A DNA stretch of 64,000 bases from NCBI RefSeq assembly GCF_004331435.1, contig NZ_SJKA01000008.1, forward strand, positions 124,001 through 188,000, read 5' to 3'. This DNA is from Kribbella sindirgiensis (GTDB lineage Bacteria > Actinomycetota > Actinomycetes > Propionibacteriales > Kribbellaceae). The notes beneath the pieces are model-generated. The model was not told the origin of the DNA and made no database searches. It saw only the letters and a list, made by a program, of their open reading frames with translations. The position numbers and the translations under genes were made by a program. Position 1 is the stretch's first letter. The number at the start of each line of letters is the position of its first letter. Below are positions 1-8,888 of this stretch, one piece after another.

Positions 1-561
1 GGTCGACGCGAGCCGGGCCGGGTCGGAACCCACATCGGGCTCCGTGAGCAGGAACGCGGTCACCGCGCCGGCCGCGCACCGAGGCAGGAACCGCTGCTTC
101 TGCTCGTCGGTCCCGAACATCTTCACCGGCTCCGGCACACCGATCGACTGATGCGCGGAGACGAGCGCACTGACGCTCGGATGCACCGACGCGACCAGCA
201 TCAGCGCCTTGCCGTAGTACGACATCGGCAGGCCCAGGCCGCCGTACTCGGTGGGGATCTTGATGCCGAACGTCCCCAGCTCCGCGAGTCCCCGCACGTA
301 CTCGTCCGGGATCTTCGCCTCCCGCTCGATCAGCAGGCCGTCGAGGGTCTCGCAGTACGCCGCCAACCGGGCGATGAACTCGTCACCGCGTGCTGCGTCG
401 TCCGCCGCGACGGCGTGCGGTTGGGGGTGGATCAGCGACAGGTCGAAGTCGCCGAGGTACAGCTTCTTGGCGAAGCTCGGCCGGGTCCACTCGGTCTCCC
501 GGGCCGCCTCCGCGACCTCTCGGGCCTCGCGCTCGCCAACTTGCCGGGTTTGTGCCGTCAC
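1..561 (-). CDS. acyl-CoA dehydrogenase family protein, N-terminal part
   Basis: The reading frame starts at a GTG (561-559) preceded by a GGAGG element and stays open to the left edge, so only the first 187 codons are present. The residues resemble the all-alpha N-terminal domain of FAD-dependent acyl-CoA dehydrogenases: a leading helical segment, then FGIKIPTEYGGLGLP and FLLTEPDVGSDPARLAST, the latter being the family's FAD/substrate-contact loop. Such enzymes introduce an alpha,beta double bond into acyl-CoA thioesters and pass electrons to ETF. The exact substrate cannot be told because the catalytic C-terminal half lies outside the window. The gene is separated by 51 bases from the co-directional aldo/keto reductase. 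Confidence 0.85.
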   Translation of the reverse strand, partial: MTAQTRQVGEREAREVAEAARETEWTRPSFAKKLYLGDFDLSLIHPQPHAVAADDAARGDEFIARLAAYCETLDGLLIEREAKIPDEYVRGLAELGTFGIKIPTEYGGLGLPMSYYGKALMLVASVHPSVSALVSAHQSIGVPEPVKMFGTDEQKQRFLPRCAAGAVTAFLLTEPDVGSDPARLAST

Positions 562-612
562 GGGTATCCCTCCTCGTCCGAGGACTCCTACTACCCGCTA
601 GTACCCTAAAAC

Positions 613-1614
<1,002 letters not shown>

Positions 1615-1757
1615 TCAGTTCGCTGCCGCGACCGTAGACCCGCACCACGTGCGCAGGGAGTCTCTGCCGTTCCAGGTACCACCAGTACCTCCCTCGCCCC
1701 GCTGAGTGCACCGCGTTCCGGGCTTGACGTAGGGCGGTTTCCAGCGTGCTATGAGCC

Positions 1758-3920
1758 ATGGGTGGGCGCGAGGGGGTTCCTTGGAGCTCCAAGGCATTCG
1801 GGCTGCGTCTGCCAGCGGATCTGGGGCATACTGCCGCGGCCCTTGTTCTGGTCGGTGCGGCTTACTATCTCGGTGCACGTCTGGGGCTGGGCCTGTCGCT
1901 GGTCGAGCGGAACGTCACGCCGTTGTGGCCGCCCAGCGGCATCGCGCTGGCAGCGTTCCTGGTTCTGGGAAGGTCGATGTGGCCGGCTGTCGCAGTCGCG
2001 GCTCTGGCCGTGAACCTGCCGATCAGCGCCGGCCCGGTACCCGCGCTGTTCACCGCCGTGGGCAACACACTCGCGCCGCTGGTGGCGGCGTACGTCCTCG
2101 ACCGCGTCGGGTTCCGCCGGCAGTTGGATCGGTGGCGTGATGCGCTCGCGATCGTCTTCCTCGGTGCGCTGGGGAGTATGACGATCAGCGCGACCATCGG
2201 CTCCATCGCGCTCATTTCCTCGAAAGGAACCGGTGGGCTGGCCGGTGCGTGGGTGGTGTGGTGGACCGGTGACGCGATGGGCGTTCTCGCCGTCGCGCCG
2301 TTCCTTCTCTGCATCCCACTGTTCTGGGAGCTCGAGCCGTGGACGGCCGTGCGCTGGCTCGAGGCGGCGGCAATCCTCGTACTGACCTCGGCCCTTGCCT
2401 TGTGGACTGCGTCCACCGACCTGGCCCTGTTGTTCCTGGTGCTGCCGTGCCTGGGCTGGGCCTCGTGGCGGCTGCAGTTACGCGGTGCCGCTCCTGCCGC
2501 GCTGATCGCCTCACTGATCGCGACCTGGTCGGCAACCCACGAGCTCGGACCCTACGCGGGTGAGTCGCTGCTGGAGCAGATGCTGACGCTCCAGGCGTTC
2601 AATGCCACCGTCGCGCTCACGTCGTTCTTCCTCGCCGCGCTCGTGACCGAGCGGGTGGGGTTTGCTCGCGCGCTGATGTCCGCGGCTTCCGACCTGGAGG
2701 AGCGCGTCAAGACCCGTACGGCGCAGCTCACCGCAACCAACGACCGCCTGCGCCGCGAGATCCTGCACCGGCACGCCGCCCAGCAACAGCTGACCCTGGA
2801 GGAGGCACGTTCTCAGCGCGAGCATGACATCGCGGAGACCCTGCAACGGAGCTTGCTCCCGGACCGGTTGGCGGCCATCCCCGGCGTGGCAGTGGCTGCC
2901 CGATACTTACCGGCGACCGCGGACCTGCATGTCGGCGGCGACTGGTACGACGTGATTCAGCTGCGCGGCGGCCTGATCGGTCTCGTGATCGGCGACGTCG
3001 CCGGGCACGGTCTGCAGGCCGCGGCGGCGATGGCACAGCTGCGGATGGCGGTCCGCGCGTACGCCGTCCACGATCCGGCACCGGTCGCGGTGATGAACGG
3101 CCTGCACGACCTGGTTCGCGAGCTGCCCATGGCCGAGATGGTGACCTTGCTCTACGTCCTGTACGACCCGGACAACGGCACGATGCGGTTCACGAACGCC
3201 GGCCATCCGCCCGCGCTCCTCATCGACGACGGGGACGCGCGGTACCTGGACGGCGGGCTGGCCCCACCGCTCGGCGTACTCACGCGATGGGACTACACCG
3301 AGGCGACGCTGCACTTGCGGCCCGGAGCGACCTTGCTGCTCTACACCGACGGGCTGGTCGAGAAGCGCACACGGTCGATCCAGGACGGCCTCGACCGGCT
3401 GCTTGCCGAAGCATCCGCGGTCGCGCGATCCGACCTCGAAGCGCTCTGCGACCATCTCCTCTCGACCCTCCCGGACCTCGACCAGGTCGCCGACGACATC
3501 GCACTCGTTGCGCTCCAGCCGTTGGTGCTGGCCGGTAGACCGCTGGTGCTCGAAGTACCGGCCGAGGCACGCATGCTCTTTCAAGTACGGCACGCGTTAC
3601 GCCGCTGGCTCCGCGAGTCAGGCGTCGACGCCCAGATCGCCGGCGAGCTCGAGATCGCCTGCGGGGAGGCCTGCAGCAACGCCGTCAGCCACGCGTACGG
3701 CACGTCACCGGGCGACATGCAGGTCGAGGCACGACTCGTCGACGGCACCGTCGAACTGACCGTCCGCGACCACGGCCACTGGCGAACCCCAACCGGCCAC
3801 ACCGGCGGCCTCGGCCTGACCCTGATCCGGAACCTCACAGACTCGGTAGACGTCGACAGAACCCCATCCGGTACGACGATCCACATGCGACGCCACCTGC
3901 CGGCAGAAGACGACCAATGA
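1758..3920 (+). CDS. MASE1-SpoIIE phosphatase-HATPase membrane regulator
   Basis: A 720-residue multidomain signalling protein. Residues about 20-300 form a MASE1-like multi-helix membrane sensor (LWPPSGIALAAFLVLG is characteristic), followed by a coiled stretch (about 300-360). A PP2C/SpoIIE phosphatase domain covers about 360-590 and carries the metal-binding GGDWYDV and GDVAGHGLQAA motifs. The C-terminus (about 595-715) is a HATPase_c anti-sigma-kinase-like domain with N-box EACSNAVSHAYG and a late GGLGLTLIRNL. Family knowledge: SpoIIE phosphatases dephosphorylate anti-sigma-factor antagonists, and RsbW-like ATPases phosphorylate them. Having both on one sensor suggests a self-contained partner-switch input. 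The ATG at 1758 has no strong ribosome site, so the exact start is uncertain. Confidence 0.9.
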   Translation: MGGREGVPWSSKAFGLRLPADLGHTAAALVLVGAAYYLGARLGLGLSLVERNVTPLWPPSGIALAAFLVLGRSMWPAVAVAALAVNLPISAGPVPALFTAVGNTLAPLVAAYVLDRVGFRRQLDRWRDALAIVFLGALGSMTISATIGSIALISSKGTGGLAGAWVVWWTGDAMGVLAVAPFLLCIPLFWELEPWTAVRWLEAAAILVLTSALALWTASTDLALLFLVLPCLGWASWRLQLRGAAPAALIASLIATWSATHELGPYAGESLLEQMLTLQAFNATVALTSFFLAALVTERVGFARALMSAASDLEERVKTRTAQLTATNDRLRREILHRHAAQQQLTLEEARSQREHDIAETLQRSLLPDRLAAIPGVAVAARYLPATADLHVGGDWYDVIQLRGGLIGLVIGDVAGHGLQAAAAMAQLRMAVRAYAVHDPAPVAVMNGLHDLVRELPMAEMVTLLYVLYDPDNGTMRFTNAGHPPALLIDDGDARYLDGGLAPPLGVLTRWDYTEATLHLRPGATLLLYTDGLVEKRTRSIQDGLDRLLAEASAVARSDLEALCDHLLSTLPDLDQVADDIALVALQPLVLAGRPLVLEVPAEARMLFQVRHALRRWLRESGVDAQIAGELEIACGEACSNAVSHAYGTSPGDMQVEARLVDGTVELTVRDHGHWRTPTGHTGGLGLTLIRNLTDSVDVDRTPSGTTIHMRRHLPAEDDQ

Positions 3921-3980
3921 CTGCAGGCTTCCAGTCCGCTCCGGCTTCCAATCAGCACTACCAGGCGTTAGCATCGTCAT

Positions 3981-4361
3981 ATGGCGATAACAGTGGACCC
4001 GGTCGATGCGACGCTGGAGCACGGTGACGAGTCGGCCGCGCTGAGCGTGGCGGCCTGCCTGTTCCACGGGTTCAGCGACGCGTCCCGGCTAGCGATCGTG
4101 CGGCACCTCGCGCTCGGTGAGCACCGCGTGGTCGATCTGACCGAGCATCTCGGCCTGGCCCAGTCGACGGTGTCCAAGCATCTTGCCTGCTTGCGGGACT
4201 GCGGCCTCGTGGACTCGCGGCCGCAAGGCCGGGCCTCTCTGTTCAGCCTGACCCACCCCGAAGCGACCATGCGGTTGCTGTCGGCGGCCGAGGAACTGCT
4301 CGGTCTGACCGGCGACGCGGTTGCCCTCTGCCCGGTCTACGGCGTGGAGGCACAGGGATGA
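3981..4361 (+). CDS. ArsR/SmtB-family metal sensor, CmtR-like
   Basis: A 126-residue winged-helix repressor. The recognition helix region is AQSTVSKHLACLRDCGLV. Cys70 and Cys74 (CLRDC) plus Cys117 (ALCPVYG) match the spacing of the Cd/Pb ligands in mycobacterial CmtR (Cys57, Cys61, Cys102), so cadmium or lead sensing is likely by family analogy. An imperfect inverted repeat with GTTA...TAAC ends (3967-3991) spans the start codon and may be the self-operator. The gene overlaps the downstream CDF transporter by ATGA, so the two are translationally coupled and the transporter is the probable regulated target. Confidence 0.88.
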   Translation: MAITVDPVDATLEHGDESAALSVAACLFHGFSDASRLAIVRHLALGEHRVVDLTEHLGLAQSTVSKHLACLRDCGLVDSRPQGRASLFSLTHPEATMRLLSAAEELLGLTGDAVALCPVYGVEAQG

Positions 4362-5083
4362 GCGAGCCGCAGCCCCTGCACATATCGCCTACTCCCCCGA
4401 GCACCTGGACCACAGATGCCGAGCAACGCCGCAAGCTGAGCCGTCGCGCTCAACTGCTCGCCGGCGCATCGGTCACCTACAACGTCATCGAAGCCGTCAT
4501 CGCCATCAGCGCCGGCCTGGTCGCGGGATCCGTCGCGCTGGTCGGCTTCGGGCTGGACTCGGTCGTCGAGGTCTCCAGCGGGCTGATCATCTTGTGGCAG
4601 TTCCGTCACCGGCTTCCCGAAACCCGGGAGCGGCAGGCGCTGCGGCTGCTCGCGTTCTCGTTCTTCGGGCTCGCCGCGTACGTCGCCTTCGAGTCGATCC
4701 GGACCCTGATCACCGGCTCCGACCCTGACACGTCGCCGGTCGGTATCGGGCTCGCGATCGCTTCCCTCATCGTCATGCCGTTCCTGTCCTGGGCGCAGCG
4801 CCGTACCGGCAAAGCCCTCGGCTCGAACGCTGTCGTCGCGGACTCGACGCAAACCTTGCTCTGTACGTACCTGTCCGCTGTCCTGCTGATCGGTCTCGTA
4901 CTGAACGCGACCCTCGGCTGGGGCTGGGCCGACCCGATCGCGGGCCTCGTCATCGCCGCGGTCGCCGTACGGGAGGGCATCGAGGCCTGGCGCGGCGAAG
5001 GCTGCTGCTCCCCCATCGCGAGCACAGGCCCTGCGGGCTGCAGCTGCGGCGAAGGCACCTGCAGCGACGGCTGCTGCGACTGA
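4358..5083 (+). CDS. cation diffusion facilitator with Cys-rich tail
   Basis: A 241-residue CDF-type transporter. About five to six membrane helices are visible. The usual HxxxD metal site of TM2 is replaced by GFGLDSVVEVSS, typical of a distinct CDF-like branch, and TM5 carries VADSTQTLLC. The protein lacks the cytoplasmic C-terminal domain of ZitB-type CDFs. It ends in a cysteine-rich tail (CCSPIAS...CSCGEGTCSDGCCD) with eight cysteines, suggesting capture of a soft metal such as Cd, Pb or Zn. The start codon overlaps the stop of the CmtR-like regulator (ATGA). Substrate is inferred from the regulator and the tail. Convergent with the MFS gene at 5091, with 7 bases between them. Confidence 0.85.
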   Translation: MSEPQPLHISPTPPSTWTTDAEQRRKLSRRAQLLAGASVTYNVIEAVIAISAGLVAGSVALVGFGLDSVVEVSSGLIILWQFRHRLPETRERQALRLLAFSFFGLAAYVAFESIRTLITGSDPDTSPVGIGLAIASLIVMPFLSWAQRRTGKALGSNAVVADSTQTLLCTYLSAVLLIGLVLNATLGWGWADPIAGLVIAAVAVREGIEAWRGEGCCSPIASTGPAGCSCGEGTCSDGCCD

Positions 5084-5090
5084 GCCGCGG

Positions 5091-6317
5091 TCATACTGAA
5101 AGACCCTGCTCTGACCGCGCCTCCACAGGCAGCCGCTGGGTGAGGAACAGGAGGAGACCCGCGACCGCGCAGGATGCTGCGACCAGCAGGACCAGGGTTC
5201 GGTACCCGAGCGCGGCGGCGAGCAGCGCCCCGCCCAGCGGTGCGGTGGCCTTCGCGATCAGGATCGGCGCGGCCAGCGTGCCCGCGATCGTGCCGTACCC
5301 GGTCGCGCCGTACCTCTCGAGAAGGATCACGGGAGTCGCGATCGACGCCACCCCGAAACCGAGACCGAACAGCACCAGGCACGCGATCGCTCCGGGCAGG
5401 TCGCGCCCCACGACGGGCAGCAGCGACATCGCCACACCTTGACCGACGAGGACGATTCCGACGATCGTCGCCATGGGCAACCATCTCGTGGACAGGGTGG
5501 TGACGACCCGGCCGGTCACCGACAGCAGCCCGAGCAGGCCGGCAAGGGTCGCGGCAACCACGGCCGGGTGGCCGAGGCTGATCAGGTACTGCACGAGATG
5601 TACGGCGATCACGGCCAGCGCCGCACCGTGCAGGACGAACGTTGCTGCGAGCAACCAGAACGCGGGATCCCGCAGAACCCACGCCGGCGATGCCCGCAAC
5701 CGTCGCTCGTGATGTCCAGCAGCGGAGACGTGCCGCAGCCCGAAGCCGTGCAGCGGGACGGTCAGCGCGAGCGCGATCGCCAGTACGACGAGGGTCTGCC
5801 GCCACTCGATCCGGTCGACCAGCCGACCGGTCAGCGGGATGAAGATCGAGCTCGCGAACCCCGCGACGAGTGTGATCCCCAGCAGCGCCTTCGCCCGCCG
5901 TGCAGGCTCTGTGGCCGCCACGACCACCGCGAACGCCGGCTCGTACAGCACCATCGCCGACGCCACACCGATCAGCGCGAACACGGCGTACAACTGGACG
6001 GCGTTGTGGACGTGCGACCACCCGAGCACGGCCAGCGACCCGATGATCGATCCGGCCGTCATCAGCCCGTGCCCGCCGCGGGCGTCCAGTCGGCGTCCTA
6101 CCGGTATCGACAACAGACCTGCCACCAGGACGGCGATCGTCAGCGCGCCGGCGGCCGTGGTGTGTGAGATTCCCAGGTCGTTGCTCATCGGGCCGAGGAT
6201 CACGCTGAAGGCGTAGTAGAGCACGCCGTACCCGACGGTCTGGGTGACGGCGAGCACTCCGACCAGCCGTCCAGGTCTGACCGCCGCGCTGGTGGTCAGA
6301 CCTGGAGTTGTGGTCAT
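5091..6317 (-). CDS. MFS transporter of the arsenic-type flavoprotein operon
   Basis: A 408-residue major facilitator with about twelve hydrophobic segments; PVGRRLDARGGH lies in the loop after TM2, where MFS proteins carry the motif A loop. The ATG at 6317 is chosen because it overlaps the stop of the upstream flavoprotein gene (TGATG). An in-frame upstream start would lie inside that gene. Both genes are divergent from an arsenic-type ArsR, so the transporter probably exports the product or substrate of the flavoprotein, perhaps an arsenical. It is not ArsB or Acr3, and no arsenate reductase is nearby. Direction and substrate of transport are inference. Confidence 0.85.
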   Translation of the reverse strand: MTTTPGLTTSAAVRPGRLVGVLAVTQTVGYGVLYYAFSVILGPMSNDLGISHTTAAGALTIAVLVAGLLSIPVGRRLDARGGHGLMTAGSIIGSLAVLGWSHVHNAVQLYAVFALIGVASAMVLYEPAFAVVVAATEPARRAKALLGITLVAGFASSIFIPLTGRLVDRIEWRQTLVVLAIALALTVPLHGFGLRHVSAAGHHERRLRASPAWVLRDPAFWLLAATFVLHGAALAVIAVHLVQYLISLGHPAVVAATLAGLLGLLSVTGRVVTTLSTRWLPMATIVGIVLVGQGVAMSLLPVVGRDLPGAIACLVLFGLGFGVASIATPVILLERYGATGYGTIAGTLAAPILIAKATAPLGGALLAAALGYRTLVLLVAASCAVAGLLLFLTQRLPVEARSEQGLSV

Positions 6318-7693
6318 CAGTTGCAGCAGCCGGATTGCTCGGCCTCGACGACTGTGAGCAGGCCACCGCTGATCCCGGTCGCCAGCCCGCGGGTCACCGG
6401 GGCCTCGATGCTGACCGGGGCCGGGCCGCAGCAGCCACCCGCGGCCTCGTCGGCGGAGTCGCCGTACGCCAGGTTCGACGAGCACACACCGGTCTCCGGC
6501 AAGTTCAGCTGGACGTCCCGCGCGGCCTCCCAGTCACCGGCCAGCGCCGCGACGACCGAGCGAGCCTGCTCGTACCCGGTCGCCAGCAGGAACGTCGGCG
6601 CCCGGCCGTACGACTTCGCACCGACCGCGTAGTACCCCGGCTCCGGGTGCGTCAGCTCGTCGACGCCGTGCGGCGGGACGGTACCGCAGGAGTGCTTGTT
6701 CGGGTCGATCAACGGCGCCAGCGCCCGCGTCGAGCCCAGGATCGGGTCCAGGTCGAGCCGCAACTCACCCACCATGGCGTGGTCCGGCCGGAACCCGGTG
6801 GAGTTCACCACCGTGTCCACAACGACCTGCTGGTCGCCTGCCGTCAGCGCCACGCGGCCGTCCGCCGTACGCCCTATCGACTCGGTCCGGAAGCTGCTCA
6901 CCAGCTGCACCCGCCCCGACTGCACCAGCTTCTTCAACCGGGCGCCCAACGCGCCACGCGCAGGCAGTTCGTCGGCCTCGCCGCCGCCGTACGTCCGCGC
7001 CTGGTCCGTGCCACGAACGACCCAAATGACTTCCGTTCCCGGCTCATGCTCGGCCAGCTCACCCAGCTCCAGCAGCGTCGTCGCCGCCGAGTGCCCAGCG
7101 CCCACAACGGCCGTACGCCGACCCGCGAAGCGTTCACGATCGCGCCCGAGGACGTCCGGGAGCGCAGCCGAGATGGCGTCCGCGACCTCGGCCTCGCCGC
7201 GCGCCGGGATGCCCGACGCACCGAGAACGTTCGGCCGCCGCCAGGTACCGGCCGCGTCGATCACCGCCGACGCGATCATCTCCTCCCCGTCCGCCAGCCG
7301 CACCAGGAACGGTGCCGACTCACGGCCCGCCGTACGGATACGGTCGTACCCGACGCGGGTGACTGCGACCACCTCAGCGCCGTACTGGACCTTGTCGCCG
7401 AGCGTCTTCGCCAGCGGGGCCAGGTACTCGTCGATCAGGTCGCCGCCGGTCGGCAACGCGTCCAGGTCGGGCTCGGTCCACTCGCCTTGCTCGAGCAGCC
7501 GGCGCGCGGCGTCGTCGATGTCGTAGCGCCACGGGCTGAACAGCTTGACGTGCCGCCATTCGTCGATCGCCGCAGCCACGCTCGGACCCGACTCCAGAAC
7601 CCGGAACTCGACTCCGCGTTCGGCCAGGTGCGCCGCCGCGGCCAGTCCCACCGGGCCTGCTCCGATGACTACCACCGGCTCTGTCACGATCAT
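6317..7693 (-). CDS. FAD/NAD(P)-binding monooxygenase, ArsO-like
   Basis: A 458-residue flavoprotein with an N-terminal FAD Rossmann motif GAGPVGLAAAAHLAERG and a second nucleotide-binding motif VVGAGHSAATTLLEL near the middle. This two-fold layout is that of flavin-containing monooxygenases. The C-terminus has CysCys pairs (GGCCGPAP and the terminal SGCCN), which could bind As(III) or another thiophilic metal. Family knowledge: a putative flavin-binding monooxygenase named ArsO occurs in Streptomyces ars clusters. The gene lies divergent from an ArsR with CysCys and CVC motifs, with a candidate operator between them, and its stop overlaps the start of an MFS gene. The reaction is not established. 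Confidence 0.85.
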   Translation of the reverse strand: MIVTEPVVVIGAGPVGLAAAAHLAERGVEFRVLESGPSVAAAIDEWRHVKLFSPWRYDIDDAARRLLEQGEWTEPDLDALPTGGDLIDEYLAPLAKTLGDKVQYGAEVVAVTRVGYDRIRTAGRESAPFLVRLADGEEMIASAVIDAAGTWRRPNVLGASGIPARGEAEVADAISAALPDVLGRDRERFAGRRTAVVGAGHSAATTLLELGELAEHEPGTEVIWVVRGTDQARTYGGGEADELPARGALGARLKKLVQSGRVQLVSSFRTESIGRTADGRVALTAGDQQVVVDTVVNSTGFRPDHAMVGELRLDLDPILGSTRALAPLIDPNKHSCGTVPPHGVDELTHPEPGYYAVGAKSYGRAPTFLLATGYEQARSVVAALAGDWEAARDVQLNLPETGVCSSNLAYGDSADEAAGGCCGPAPVSIEAPVTRGLATGISGGLLTVVEAEQSGCCN

Positions 7694-7734
7694 CCTCCGT
7701 GCTGTCTAGAAGTTCATCTAATCAGCAGATTGCC

Positions 7735-7757
7735 TCTTGATTCGATAAGAGTCAAGA
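7735..7757. promoter_or_regulatory. candidate ArsR operator
   Basis: Inverted repeat TCTTGA (7735-7740) and TCAAGA (7752-7757) with an 11-base centre, 8 bases before the arsR start and in the promoter region of the divergent flavoprotein gene. Similar TTCAAG/CTTGAA arms are seen at the next ArsR-family gene (8816-8879). Binding is inferred from symmetry and position. Confidence 0.6.
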
Positions 7758-7764
7758 TAGACAT

Positions 7765-8118
7765 ATGTCGAAACAGGAGCTGCAGGTGCTCACCGGCTGC
7801 TGCACGCCGATCTCCGAGGCCGCCCTTGACCCGGCGCAAGCGGCCGACGGCGCCGCGGTCTTCAAGGCCCTCGCGGACCCGATCCGGCTCCGGCTGATGT
7901 CGATCATCGCCTCGGCCGGCGACGAAATCTGCGTCTGTGACATCACGCCGCACTTCGAGGTGAGCGGCCCGACGATCTCGCACCATTTGAAAGTTCTCCG
8001 CGAGGCCGGCCTGGTCGACTGCGAGCGTCGCGGCACCTGGGTCTACTACTGGCCGCTGCCTGAGCGCCTGACCTGGCTCTCCAGTTTGCTGTCCGCACCC
8101 GCAGCCGCCGGCCTCTGA
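7765..8118 (+). CDS. arsR: arsenic-responsive ArsR repressor
   Basis: A 117-residue ArsR/SmtB repressor. Cys12-Cys13 near the N-terminus (GCCTP) and Cys56/Cys58 (EICVCD) in the helix before the recognition helix reproduce the cysteine arrangement of Corynebacterium glutamicum ArsR (Cys15, Cys16, Cys55), which binds As(III). The HTH is SGPTISHHLKVLREAGLV and the wing ends in GTWVYYWPLP. It probably represses itself and the divergent flavoprotein-MFS operon through the palindrome at 7735-7757. Convergent with the ArsR-rhodanese gene at 8136. Confidence 0.9.
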   Translation: MSKQELQVLTGCCTPISEAALDPAQAADGAAVFKALADPIRLRLMSIIASAGDEICVCDITPHFEVSGPTISHHLKVLREAGLVDCERRGTWVYYWPLPERLTWLSSLLSAPAAAGL

Positions 8119-8135
8119 CCGGCGCCGAGGCGCGG

Positions 8136-8795
8136 CTAACGTTCGACCGGCAGGCCCGCCAACGACCACTCCGGAAACCCGTCCTCAAGACGGTATGCAG
8201 CTCGGCCGGCAGTGCTGAGCATCCGAACGGCCTCGTCGGCGTACACGCAGTACGGACCACGGCAGTACGCGACCACATCGTCGCCGCCATGGACCTCACC
8301 GAGACGTTCGCGCAGTTGGTCAATCGGCAACGAGACCGCACCAGGCAGGTGCCCAGCCGCGAACTCCGGTGCCGGCCGGACGTCGAGTACGACGACATCG
8401 CCGGTCCGCAGGCGCGTCGTCAACTCATCGCGGGTCATGGTCTGCAGCGCCGTACGGTCACCGAGATAGTCCCGCGTGAGCTGCTCGAGTCCAGCGACAT
8501 GCTCCTCGGCGGCCGCCCGCAGCGACACCCACAACGCGACGACCGCCGGACTCGCCGGCGCGTAGTAGATGTGCGTTCCGGACCGGCGAGTGCGGACGAG
8601 TCCGGAGCGCAGGAGCCGTTGCAGGTGGTGCGAGGTGTTCGCAACGGTCTGTCCGATCTCGGCAGCGAGCTCATCGACCGATCGCTCCCCCTGGGCCAGC
8701 ACGTCGATCAGCTCGGCCCGGCGGCCGTTCGCCAACGCCTTCGCCACCTCGGACAAAGCGTCGAACAGTCGCGCCTTCGCCGCGTGATCACCCAT
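8136..8795 (-). CDS. ArsR-family regulator fused to a rhodanese domain
   Basis: A 219-residue fusion. The N-terminal half (about 1-100) is an ArsR winged helix (ANTSHHLQRLLRSGLVRTRR). The C-terminal half (about 115-215) is a rhodanese domain with VVLDVRPAPEFAAGHLPGA and the loop AYCRGPYCVYA, where the first Cys is the predicted active-site persulfide carrier. The ATG at 8795 is preferred over an upstream in-frame ATG because GGGAGG lies six bases before it. The fusion suggests a sensor that reads sulfane sulfur or persulfide directly on its rhodanese domain. It is divergent from a persulfide-dioxygenase-like gene, with two operator-like repeats between them. Confidence 0.9.
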   Translation of the reverse strand: MGDHAAKARLFDALSEVAKALANGRRAELIDVLAQGERSVDELAAEIGQTVANTSHHLQRLLRSGLVRTRRSGTHIYYAPASPAVVALWVSLRAAAEEHVAGLEQLTRDYLGDRTALQTMTRDELTTRLRTGDVVVLDVRPAPEFAAGHLPGAVSLPIDQLRERLGEVHGGDDVVAYCRGPYCVYADEAVRMLSTAGRAAYRLEDGFPEWSLAGLPVER

Positions 8796-8815
8796 GCCCA
8801 GCCTCCCGACCAGCA

Positions 8816-8837
8816 TATTCAAGTCTTCTCTTGACAA
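8816..8837. promoter_or_regulatory. operator-like repeat 1, ArsR-rhodanese/MBL intergenic region
   Basis: TATTCAAG, six bases, then CTTGACAA: an imperfect copy of the perfect palindrome centred 42 bases downstream. Its right arm forms TTGACA (8831-8836), a possible -35 box for the rightward genes with TCTTAT (8855-8860) as a weak -10, so a bound repressor would block that promoter. Confidence 0.6.
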
Positions 8838-8857
8838 TAACCCAGAGTCCGGCGTCT

Positions 8858-8879
8858 TATTCAAGTAGTCTCTTGAATA
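8858..8879. promoter_or_regulatory. operator-like repeat 2, perfect palindrome
   Basis: TATTCAAG-tagtct-CTTGAATA, perfect eight-base arms with a six-base centre, ending nine bases before the ATG at 8889. It is exactly 42 bases (four helical turns) from repeat 1, so two repressor dimers would lie on the same DNA face. The likely ligand protein is the divergent ArsR-rhodanese regulator. Confidence 0.7.
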
Positions 8880-8888
8880 GGCGGCCTG

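Noticed and set aside
4606-6366. Minus-strand open frame of 586 codons across the CDF and MFS genes
   Set aside because: Arg-rich shadow; the MFS gene in another frame shows membrane helices and overlaps its neighbour by one base.
6308-7897. Plus-strand open frame of 529 codons
   Set aside because: Antisense to the flavoprotein with its FAD motifs; no domain in the translated product.
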